DNA of 5,321 bases from a bacterium HR36 (GTDB taxonomy: Bacteria > Planctomycetota > Planctomycetia > Gemmatales > HRBIN36): positions 1 to 5,321 of the forward strand of contig BEIM01000280.1 in assembly GCA_002898995.1 (NCBI GenBank). Direction: 5' to 3'. The first letter of the stretch is position 1; each line of letters begins with the position of its first letter. Both the position numbers and the translations under genes were made by a program. Shown here one piece after another: positions 1-5,321 of the stretch. A model generated the notes under the pieces. That model was not told the origin of the DNA, did no database searches, and saw nothing but the letters and a program-made list of their open reading frames with translations.

Positions 1-418
1 CAGGCATGATGCCGATTTTACACTGCCCGGGTGTGATTACGCCGGGGCAATTCGGGCCAACCAAACGAACGCCGGGCTTTTGCCGCAATTGTTCCACGAC
101 GCGCACCATGTCCAAAACCGGAATGCCTTCGGTGATCGCCACGATCACACGAATGCCGGCGTCGGCAGCTTCGAGGATGGCATCTGCGGCAGCGGCTGGC
201 GGCACGAAGACCATACTGGCGTCCGCCCCAGTTTTCCGCACCGCTTCGTGCACCGTGTTGAAAAGGGGGAATCCGTCCTTGACCGTCCCACCCTTGCCTG
301 GCGTAACGCCTCCGACGACCTGCGTCCCGTATTCCCGGCATTGCTGCGCATGGAACAATCCCGCTTTGCCCATGCCCTGGGTGAGGACGCGTGTTTGTTT
401 GTCCACGAGAATGCTCAT
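1..418 (-). CDS. sucD: Succinyl-CoA ligase (ADP/GDP-forming) subunit alpha, partial (C-terminus beyond left edge)
   Basis: SucD is the alpha subunit of succinyl-CoA synthetase. It binds CoA and carries the phosphohistidine in the reversible step succinyl-CoA + NDP + Pi to succinate + NTP + CoA of the TCA cycle. Translation from the ATG at 418 begins MSILVDKQTRVLTQG, almost the same as E. coli SucD. It then shows VGGVTPGKGG (about 35-44, CoA-contacting Lys42), ITEGIP (about 94-99) and VGPNCPGVITPGQCKIGIMP at the window edge. Only 139 codons are present; the family is about 290 residues, so the active-site His region is outside the window. GGGAGA (423-428) lies 4 nt before the ATG and supports this start. 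It follows sucC by 67 bp on the same strand, as in a sucCD operon. Oddity: the loop reading QGFTGSQG in E. coli reads QGMGKAG here, one residue short; the missing position corresponds to Thr17. Identity is near certain; the effect of the missing residue is unknown. Confidence 0.96.
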   Translation of the reverse strand, partial: MSILVDKQTRVLTQGMGKAGLFHAQQCREYGTQVVGGVTPGKGGTVKDGFPLFNTVHEAVRKTGADASMVFVPPAAAADAILEAADAGIRVIVAITEGIPVLDMVRVVEQLRQKPGVRLVGPNCPGVITPGQCKIGIMP

Positions 419-485
419 GGTTTCTCCCGCACGGTTTTGCCAAGGATTCCGCCTGTTTCGCCGCTTCGTGGCAGGGCGCAGCGCT

Positions 486-1679
486 TCAGAGACCTTGGGC
501 TGCCGCCACCGCCTTGCGCGCCGCATCAGATAAATCGGTAGCAGGGATGATAGGGAGTCCGCTCTCGGCCAGGAGCTTGCGGCCTTGCTCGACGTGCGTC
601 CCTTCGAGGCGCACCACCAGGGGCACACGGAAACCTACCTCCCTGGCCGCCGCGATGATGGCAGCAGCTATCGTATCGCATTTCATTATCCCGCCAAAAA
701 TATTGACCAGCACTGCTTTCACGTTGGGATCGCTGAGCAGGATGCGAAAGGCTTCGGTAACCTGCTCCTGGTTGGCGCCGCCACCGACATCGAGGAAATT
801 GGCGGGTTCGCCGCCGTGGAGTTTGATGATGTCCATCGTCGCCATCGCCAGGCCCGCGCCATTGACCAGGCACCCGATGTTTCCGCTCATACTGACGTAG
901 CTCAGCCCAGCTTGTTTGGCCCGCCATTCCCGCGGGTCTTCCTCCTCGACATCGCGGAGGGCCTCGATTTCCGGATGGCGAAACAGGGCATTGTCATCGA
1001 AATTGATCTTTGCATCCAGGGCCAGCACCCGAGCATCCGGGGTGAGGACGATCGGATTGATTTCCGCCAAACTACAGTCCTTCTCGACAAAAACGTGTGC
1101 CAGGGCCGTGATCAGTTTCTCCGCCTGGGCCACCTGCTCGCCCACAAATCCGAGTTCGTAGGCCAAACGCCGGGCCTGAAATGCAGGCAAGCCGTGCTCT
1201 GGATAAAAAGGCACACGCAAAATACTTTCTGGACTCCGTGCCGCTACCTCTTCGATTTCTACTCCACCTTCCGCACATGCCATCAGCAGCGGACAGCCGC
1301 GGGTGCGATCCACCACAACGCCCAGATACACTTCCCGAGCAATTTCCACAGCCTCTTGCACCAGTATCTTGCGAACGCGTTGGCCTGCTGGGCCGGTTTG
1401 CCGAGTGACCAGCGGATAACGAAACATGGTTTCGGCCACATCCCGGCATTCCTGGCGGCTGCGGACAAGCTGCACTCCCCCGTAAGATTTTTCAGTACCA
1501 GCAAAACGGCCTTTGCCGCGCCCCCCAGCGTGAATCTGCGCCTTAAGCACAGCGAAACGGCCGCCGAGTTGCTCGTACGCGGCCATCGCTTCCCCAACAT
1601 CCGACGCCACGATTCCTGGCACTACCGGGGCACCTGCCTGGGCTAATAGCTCTTTCGCCTGGTATTCATGAATTTTCAT
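486..1679 (-). CDS. sucC: Succinyl-CoA ligase subunit beta
   Basis: SucC is the nucleotide- and succinate-binding beta subunit that pairs with SucD in the cytoplasm. The 397-residue protein starts MKIHEYQAKELLAQAGAP and has an ATP-grasp N-terminal half with Lys46 and HAGGRGK at 50-56, at the same numbers as the E. coli nucleotide-binding residues. Mg-binding Asn208 (in EINP) and Asp222 match E. coli Asn199 and Asp213 with the same spacing. The C-terminal ligase domain has GNIGCLVNGAGLAMATMD (266-283, succinate-site Asn273), GGEPANFLDVGGGA and NIFGGIMKCD. The protein is 9 residues longer than E. coli SucC (388). The whole excess is one insertion right after HAGGRGK, around RFAGTEKSY (58-66); all downstream landmarks are shifted by +9. 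GAGGGAG (1684-1690) sits 4 nt before the ATG and supports the start. sucD follows after 67 bp. I did not try to decide ADP versus GDP specificity. Confidence 0.98.
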   Translation of the reverse strand: MKIHEYQAKELLAQAGAPVVPGIVASDVGEAMAAYEQLGGRFAVLKAQIHAGGRGKGRFAGTEKSYGGVQLVRSRQECRDVAETMFRYPLVTRQTGPAGQRVRKILVQEAVEIAREVYLGVVVDRTRGCPLLMACAEGGVEIEEVAARSPESILRVPFYPEHGLPAFQARRLAYELGFVGEQVAQAEKLITALAHVFVEKDCSLAEINPIVLTPDARVLALDAKINFDDNALFRHPEIEALRDVEEEDPREWRAKQAGLSYVSMSGNIGCLVNGAGLAMATMDIIKLHGGEPANFLDVGGGANQEQVTEAFRILLSDPNVKAVLVNIFGGIMKCDTIAAAIIAAAREVGFRVPLVVRLEGTHVEQGRKLLAESGLPIIPATDLSDAARKAVAAAQGL

Positions 1680-1874
1680 GCGTCTCCCTCGACGCCGAAG
1701 ACTCTGTTACGGATCGGCACTTTCCCGAGAGGCGGGTTGCCGCTCCGCCCCACTCCTGCCGCATCGCTGGGACGCTAAACATTGAACAAAATCATCAGCT
1801 TTCGGCCAGCCCTCCAGTCGCTGACCGAGCTTCGCTTTTCTCTACGGCTGCCGGCCAGCGCGAACGCCGGGAAT

Positions 1875-1903
1875 CCCGCACAGGACCACCGACTCCGTGC
1901 GGG
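1875..1903. repeat. Inverted repeat able to form a 10-bp hairpin
   Basis: CCCGCAC (1875-1881) pairs perfectly with GTGCGGG (1897-1903). Inside it, GGA (1883-1885) pairs with TCC (1894-1896) across a single bulged A at 1882, leaving an 8-nt loop. No T-run follows on either strand, so it is not a standard intrinsic terminator. It lies about 200 bp upstream of the sucC start and could sit in or before the sucC leader. Chance occurrence in GC-rich DNA is quite possible. Confidence 0.5.
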
Positions 1904-2128
1904 TGAACGCCAGCGCATGCACACTTCCTTCTCCACAACCCCCCAACCTTCTCCGAGCGTGTGCCGCTGAACACCGCCACCTGCGCGCTTCCTGCCAATC
2001 ATTACGGCGCGGGCGTTTGCCGAAGCACGTAGACCGTGCACCACTGCGAGTTACGCTCGGCACTCCTGGTGTGGTGGGTTCGCCGCACGAAACGCACGCC
2101 GTTCTGGCCCGTTACCATCCTGCACTGG

Positions 2129-2158
2129 TGCTGCGCGACCCAGGCCACCAGCGCAGCA
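2129..2158. repeat. Inverted repeat with 8-bp perfect stem
   Basis: TGCTGCGC (2129-2136) is the exact reverse complement of GCGCAGCA (2151-2158), with a 14-nt spacer. A competing pairing, CTGGTG (2125-2130) with CACCAG (2146-2151), overlaps it. There is no T-run, so it is not a typical terminator. It sits in the gene-free stretch about 145 bp before the export lipoprotein gene. A stem of this size can occur by chance in such sequence. Confidence 0.45.
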
Positions 2159-2291
2159 TACTAGCCAGCAGCCATCCGATGGTGCCGTTACTGCGTCTCA
2201 CGCCGCCACAAGCGATTGCCGAAGTTCGCGTCGCCCTCACCAGAAGCCCTGAAAAGCGCGAGTCAACTCAAGTCATGCCGCCAGCTTTGCC

Positions 2292-2297
2292 GATAAT
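2292..2297 (+). promoter_or_regulatory. Candidate -10 element for a leaderless export-gene transcript
   Basis: GATAAT differs from the TATAAT consensus only at its first base. It ends 6 bases before the ATG at 2304, so transcription would begin at or next to the start codon, giving a leaderless mRNA. That agrees with the absence of a ribosome-binding site upstream of 2304. I see no good -35 hexamer at 16-18 bp, so the call is weak. Confidence 0.22.
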
Positions 2298-2303
2298 GAC
2301 GAT

Positions 2304-3050
2304 ATGGGAGGTTGTATCAAGATTTGGGGAAATTCGCCGCGGTGGGCGTGGATAGCCTGGGCCTTGATTGCTCTGGGCTGCGGGCATCAGGATTACGCCC
2401 GCTTGCAGCGGGCATTGTTGCAGCATGATCTACCGCCGGGCCCGAGCACCGATCTTCCCAGCGATTATCAGGTTGGCCCTGGCGACGTTCTCGCTATCCG
2501 CTTCAATCTTCGCCCGGAATGGAATGGAGAATACCTCGTGTGGCCTCACGGTTGCATTGTCTTGCCGGAAGCAGGGGCCTTGCCAGTGCATGGCCACACT
2601 ACCGACGAAATTGCCGAGCTCATTCGCGAGCAATCTGCAGACGAGGTCGGCTTAGTTTTCGTAGAGGTACGGCGCTTTGAAAATCAGCAAGTCTATCTCT
2701 TCGGCGAGATTCAAGGCGGTAGTCGGGCCATCCCTTATCACGGGCCGGAAACGCTCGCGCAACTATTGCAGCGTGCTGGCGGATTGACTCCGGACGCCGA
2801 CCCCACCTCCATCCGTGTGCATCGGCTCTATGGCTCCAACGGCGAAGAGGAGATTATTCGCGTCAATTTGCTGGCGGTCCTCTACGCGCAGGATCGGCAA
2901 CAGAATATCTATATCCGCCCGTATGATCGCATCGTGGTGTCCCGTAATTCCTGGGCCTGCCTGCGCGCCTGTCTGCCCCGTGCCTGGAAAAATCTGCTGA
3001 GCGCGGGGCTAACCTTTCAGAACGGCAATGGCCTATATTCCAGTCCGTAA
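2304..3050 (+). CDS. Polysaccharide export lipoprotein (Wza/Poly_export family with SLBB domain)
   Basis: This is a 248-residue protein of the Wza-type family, which forms or contributes to outer-membrane channels for capsule or exopolysaccharide export. The N-terminus has Lys6 and Arg13, a hydrophobic run (about 14-25) and Cys26 in ALIALGCG. This resembles a lipoprotein signal, though the lipobox (A-L-G-C) is not ideal. The Poly_export domain starts at DYQVGPGDVLAIRF (54-67), continues through LPEAGALPVHGHTTDEIAEL (87-106) and ends near FVEVRRF (119-125). An SLBB-like segment follows from QVYLFGEIQGG (129-139) through LAQLLQRAGGLTPDADP (151-167) to IYIRPYDRIVVSR. Wza itself is about 380 residues, so this is a short form with one SLBB unit. 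No Shine-Dalgarno precedes ATG 2304. A GGGAGG lies inside the first codons (2306-2311) but is not followed by a usable in-frame start; the frame upstream is open to a stop at 2250 without a start codon. The 3' end overlaps ald by 34 bp. Family assignment is strong; the polymer exported is unknown. Confidence 0.88.
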   Translation: MGGCIKIWGNSPRWAWIAWALIALGCGHQDYARLQRALLQHDLPPGPSTDLPSDYQVGPGDVLAIRFNLRPEWNGEYLVWPHGCIVLPEAGALPVHGHTTDEIAELIREQSADEVGLVFVEVRRFENQQVYLFGEIQGGSRAIPYHGPETLAQLLQRAGGLTPDADPTSIRVHRLYGSNGEEEIIRVNLLAVLYAQDRQQNIYIRPYDRIVVSRNSWACLRACLPRAWKNLLSAGLTFQNGNGLYSSP

Positions 3051-4123
3051 GTTGCCGCTACCGCTTCATTCGTGACTTGACCGCGATAGACATTGATGCC
3101 CGCGCGCAATGCCGGGTTTTCGCGCACCGCTTTTTCCAAACCCTTATTGGCTAATTGCAAGACGTAAGGTAAAGTTACGTTGCACAGCGCATAGCTGCTA
3201 GTGCGCCCCACTGCTCCCGGCATATTAGTCACGCAATAATGGACGATCTCATCCACGATATAAATGGGTTGGCTGTGGGTGGTGGGGCGCGACGTTTCCG
3301 TACAGCCCCCTTGATCTATAGCGACATCCACAATCACTGCTCCCGACTTCATCAACTTAAGATCTTCCCGCCGAATCAATATCGGAGCGCGGGCACCAGG
3401 CTTGAGCACTGCTCCGATCACCAAATCCGCTACCGGCAAGGTTTCCAGCAACGTATGCCGATCGCTGTAAAGCGTGGTTACGTTCTTCGGCATCACATCG
3501 TCTAAGTAACGGAGGCGATCTAAGTTTATGTCCATGATGGTAACGTTAGCTCCTAAACCCGCCGCCACTTTAGCCGCGTTCGATCCGACTACTCCGCCTC
3601 CTAAGATCAGCACATGGGCGGGCAACACTCCTGGGACGCCTCCTAGCAAGATGCCGCGGCCTTCATAAGGGCGCTCGAGATATTTGGCTCCCTCCTGGAT
3701 ACTCATCCGCCCGGCCACTTCACTCATCGGCGTCAGCAGCGGAAGGCGGCCCTGGGTATCCTGAATGGTTTCGTACGCGAGTGCCGTGATCCCCGATTGC
3801 AGCACAGCTTTCAACAGTGGCTCATCCGCGGCAAAATGAAAATAGCAAAACACCATCTGCCCCGCTTGCAAGAAAGGCCATTCACTAGGGAGAGGCTCCT
3901 TTACTTTGACCACTAATTCGGCACGCTGCCAGATTTGCTCGGCATTTTCGACAATCTCCGCCCCATGTTGTGCATACTGGCTATCGCTGATCCCGGAACC
4001 CAGGCCTGCGCCCGCTTGAATCAAGACCTTGTGTCCTACACGCACTAATTCCTCGACACCCACTGGCAACATTGCGACTCGATATTCATCCGCCTTAATC
4101 TCCTTGAGCACTCCAACGATCAT
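3017..4123 (-). CDS. ald: Alanine dehydrogenase
   Basis: Ald catalyses the reversible NAD-dependent reaction L-alanine + H2O to pyruvate + NH4+ + NADH in the cytoplasm, linking carbon and nitrogen metabolism. From ATG 4123 the protein has 368 residues, close to the usual 370. The substrate and catalytic residues known from the family fall at the canonical numbers: Arg15, Lys75, His96 and Asp270. The Rossmann domain has GGGVVG (175-180) with Asp198 after the second strand. LLTPMSEVAGRM (129-140), VDVAIDQGG (265-273) and NMPGAVGRTSS (from 300) are family hallmarks. The frame also opens at GTG 4129, two codons upstream. I prefer ATG 4123 because AGGAGG (4129-4134) is exactly 5 nt before it and because this start gives the canonical numbering. 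The N-terminal motif reads MIVGVLKEIK, with Leu where the family usually has Pro. It is monocistronic as far as can be seen, and its tail overlaps the convergent export gene. Confidence 0.97.
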   Translation of the reverse strand: MIVGVLKEIKADEYRVAMLPVGVEELVRVGHKVLIQAGAGLGSGISDSQYAQHGAEIVENAEQIWQRAELVVKVKEPLPSEWPFLQAGQMVFCYFHFAADEPLLKAVLQSGITALAYETIQDTQGRLPLLTPMSEVAGRMSIQEGAKYLERPYEGRGILLGGVPGVLPAHVLILGGGVVGSNAAKVAAGLGANVTIMDINLDRLRYLDDVMPKNVTTLYSDRHTLLETLPVADLVIGAVLKPGARAPILIRREDLKLMKSGAVIVDVAIDQGGCTETSRPTTHSQPIYIVDEIVHYCVTNMPGAVGRTSSYALCNVTLPYVLQLANKGLEKAVRENPALRAGINVYRGQVTNEAVAATYGLEYRPLPF

Positions 4124-4128
4124 CGACA

Positions 4129-4134
4129 CCTCCT
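4129..4134 (-). promoter_or_regulatory. Strong Shine-Dalgarno that fixes the ald start
   Basis: On the minus strand the sequence reads GGAGGGAGGAGGTGTCGATG. The perfect AGGAGG at 4134-4129 is followed by TGTCG and then ATG at 4123, an ideal 5-nt spacing. The GTG at 4129 overlaps this site itself, so it is a poor start unless the more upstream GGAGG is used. The purine-rich run contains two overlapping SD-like motifs. Confidence 0.75.
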
Positions 4135-4213
4135 CCCTCCCAGAAGCTTACTGGAATTCATTTTTCCGATCCAGTTTTTGCCTTCGCCTCCGTCCATTGT
4201 TCTGACTAAACTT

Positions 4214-4219
4214 ATATTA
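4214..4219 (-). promoter_or_regulatory. Candidate -10 element of the ald promoter
   Basis: On the minus strand TAATAT, in the context TTCTAATATAAG, is the best -10-like hexamer upstream of ald. It would give a leader of roughly 80-90 nt. The -35 region is unconvincing: GCCAAG lies at 16 bp spacing and TTCAGC at 20 bp. It lies in a locally AT-rich patch, as expected for a promoter. Confidence 0.28.
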
Positions 4220-4298
4220 GAAGGCATCGCCAGAGCTTGGCTGAAGTCGCGGTAAATGAATAGCCATGGGCAAGCCTGTATTAGTATGGGGCTAGATT

Positions 4299-4376
4299 AG
4301 AGTTAGGGGAGCGACTAATTCCCCGCTGCCGAATCACAAGATGGCGTGCTGGTTTAGCAGAGTTAGGCAGGGACTA
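4299..4376. repeat. Imperfect direct repeat 3' of the propeller gene
   Basis: AGAGTTAGG occurs at 4299-4307 and again at 4359-4367, 60 bp apart. The similarity extends on the 3' side, AGAGTTAGGggaGcGACTA against AGAGTTAGGcaGGGACTA, and loosely on the 5' side with TTAG. The second copy ends at the stop codon of the minus-strand gene. A GGGGA/TCCCC pair (4307-4326 region) can form only a 5-bp stem and has no T-run, so I do not call it a terminator. It may be a small local duplication without function. Confidence 0.35.
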
Positions 4377-5321
4377 GGGCTGGCGTTCAGAGTCGGGAAC
4401 GTGAACAATGGTCAAGGCACAAATGTTGAAAGTATAGCGGGCGGGCAGCGGGCGTTCCCCGGCTGGCCCATCTGTGTGAGGAGGTGGGCCAGCGTAATAG
4501 CCATTCCAGCTAATATAGACCTTATCACCTTCAGGAGCAATCGAAACACTATAGCTGCCCATGGGCACATAGCCATACTTGTTCCAGTAAAACGGATGGA
4601 GGAAAGCAATAACCTTAGTGGTGCCGGTCTTGATGTCATACTGCACCAGCGGTGAACCATCGCGTTCTGCACCACCATGAGCGCCGGCCACGAAATAGAC
4701 ATAGCGCCAGGTTTTTGGGTCAATAGCTAAGGAAGTAATATAGTCGGCCTGGCCGACGATAACCTTACCGAGGAGCCGAGCAGTTTCCCGCCGGGTGTCG
4801 AATTCCCAGAGTTGCCCTTCGTCGGCAGTATAGACCTTGCCTTCGGGAGTTTCTTCGCTGGCGGCGCGCAAACCAAGCTCTGCAGGAACAGGCGTCGGCT
4901 TTGTCGGTTTGGCGGGGTCGAAGCAAACCAAACCTGTGCGTCGGCCCCGTTGATAAGGGCCGGGGTGGAAGTAAACTTTGCCACTGGAACGGGCCAGAAT
5001 GATCGCCCGGCCGGGGCCAGCTTCGTCACTATAGAGGACCTTGCGATTGACCACATCGTAAGCCAGAAACATTACGCGCCCTACCGAGCGATCGCCGTCG
5101 GCCGTGCCTGCGTAATAAATCAAGCGCTCCGGATCGAGCAAGCCCGTGGGCAGGCATTGATTCGGTAACGGAGCATGCGCGACGACATCGGCCTTGTCGG
5201 CTTTCGGATCGTAACGGATAATCCAATCGCCCTTGTAATGGAATTGTGGGGTGGTTACATTGGTCGGGCCACGATGCGTGGAGAAATAAAGGAAGCCATC
5301 TTTGCCCAGGGTCAGGTGTGA
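4374..5321 (-). CDS. Beta-propeller-like protein of a family resembling planctomycete secreted proteins, partial (N-terminus beyond right edge)
   Basis: The frame is open from the right edge to TAG at 4374-4376 and gives 315 residues. No start codon is required inside the window, since coding character continues upstream of the internal TTG at 5141. The fragment shows blade-like recurrences of a small turn followed by an aromatic beta strand: GKDGFLYFST (6-15), SSGKVYFHPG, PEGKVYTADEGQLWEFD, WRYVYFVAGAHGG and EGDKVYISWNG. Between them are strand pairs ending in YDP, FDP or YDI (for example GDWIIRYDP, 31-39). This pattern suggests a six- or seven-bladed propeller of the SMP-30 or streptogramin-lyase type of fold. 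The stretches EETPEGKVYT, AHGGAERDGSPLVQYD and FLHPFYWNKYGYVPMGSYS look like signature segments of a conserved uncharacterised planctomycete family, which I recognise from memory only. The signal peptide, if any, is outside the window. No catalytic residues can be named, and function is unknown. Confidence 0.8.
   Translation of the reverse strand, partial: SHLTLGKDGFLYFSTHRGPTNVTTPQFHYKGDWIIRYDPKADKADVVAHAPLPNQCLPTGLLDPERLIYYAGTADGDRSVGRVMFLAYDVVNRKVLYSDEAGPGRAIILARSSGKVYFHPGPYQRGRRTGLVCFDPAKPTKPTPVPAELGLRAASEETPEGKVYTADEGQLWEFDTRRETARLLGKVIVGQADYITSLAIDPKTWRYVYFVAGAHGGAERDGSPLVQYDIKTGTTKVIAFLHPFYWNKYGYVPMGSYSVSIAPEGDKVYISWNGYYAGPPPHTDGPAGERPLPARYTFNICALTIVHVPDSERQP

Larger units (their letters stand above)
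1691..2303. other. Long gene-free stretch upstream of sucC and of the export lipoprotein gene
   Basis: About 610 bp lie between two divergently transcribed genes, sucC leftward and the export gene rightward. Several frames are open for 60-150 codons here on both strands. Their translations are rich in Arg, Pro, Ser and Ala without any fold pattern, lack convincing ribosome sites and overlap each other, as expected of GC-rich non-coding DNA. What I can see is two inverted repeats (1875-1903 and 2129-2158), a possible -10 just before the plus-strand gene, and weak coding-like scraps on the minus strand at 1787-1925. No tRNA, riboswitch or insertion sequence is recognisable. The sucCD promoter should lie in this region, but I see no convincing -35/-10 pair for it. 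Confidence 0.6.

Noticed and set aside
6..541. Plus-strand open frames of 150-175 codons over the left edge
   Set aside because: They are antisense to sucD, whose translation matches the family throughout, and they show no protein features of their own.
585..1646. A 353-codon plus-strand open frame antisense to sucC
   Set aside because: It lies wholly inside the certain sucC gene on the opposite strand. Its composition is a His/Arg/Asp-rich mirror of sucC codons, and it has no recognisable domain. Long antisense frames are common in GC-rich genes.
1775..2044. An 89-codon minus-strand frame just upstream of sucC
   Set aside because: Its starts are poor and its sequence is Arg/Gly/Trp-rich and low in structure. 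Other minus-strand frames overlap it. Only the short WD40-like scraps were kept, as a low-interest finding.
1897..2355. A 152-codon plus-strand frame ending inside the export gene
   Set aside because: Composition is Pro/Arg/His/Ser-rich with no domain or signal, and there is no ribosome site. It overlaps the start of the well-supported export gene in another frame.
4307..4330. Possible intrinsic terminator for the propeller gene
   Set aside because: The stem is only 5 bp (GGGGA/TCCCC) with a 9-nt loop, and no T-run follows on the minus strand.
4341..5168. Plus-strand open frames antisense to the propeller gene
   Set aside because: They overlap a minus-strand frame with clear repeated beta-strand motifs that runs from the edge to a stop. 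The antisense products lack such patterns.
1..5321. CRISPR arrays, insertion sequences, tRNA or rRNA genes
   Set aside because: By reading I found no regular repeat-spacer array, transposase-like protein, paired terminal repeats, or tRNA/rRNA-like sequence.

Overview
This window is a moderately GC-rich stretch of bacterial chromosome. It carries ordinary central-metabolism genes mixed with envelope and secreted-type genes, at low gene density. The 3' end of the minus-strand gene at the right edge looks like a family I associate with Planctomycetes (a secreted beta-propeller-like protein). The SucD and SucC sequences and the solitary short polysaccharide export lipoprotein fit that too. The planctomycete assignment is an inference from protein style, not a measured result.

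Layout, left to right. Positions 1-418 (minus) hold the N-terminal 139 codons of sucD, the succinyl-CoA ligase alpha subunit, cut by the window edge. Positions 486-1679 (minus) hold complete sucC, the beta subunit, 67 bp upstream of sucD in a classic sucCD operon. Positions 1680-2303 contain no gene I can support. They hold two hairpin-capable inverted repeats and a few coding-like scraps in different frames. Positions 2304-3050 (plus) encode a Wza-type polysaccharide export lipoprotein. Positions 3017-4123 (minus) hold ald, alanine dehydrogenase, convergent with the export gene and overlapping its 3' end by 34 bp. Positions 4135-4373 are a regulatory gap containing the ald leader. Positions 4374-5321 (minus) are the C-terminal 315 codons of the beta-propeller-like protein, whose start lies beyond the right edge.

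Function. SucCD couples succinyl-CoA to succinate with NTP formation in the TCA cycle. Ald interconverts L-alanine and pyruvate plus ammonium with NAD. Both are soluble cytoplasmic enzymes. The export lipoprotein would act at the outer membrane or periplasm in extracellular polysaccharide secretion, but no glycosyltransferase, Wzc or flippase gene lies beside it here. The genes do not form one pathway.

I found no mobile element, CRISPR array, RNA gene or convincing new system. The most unusual direct observation is that SucD lacks one residue, the threonine of the CoA-binding loop, while the rest of the fragment is well conserved.
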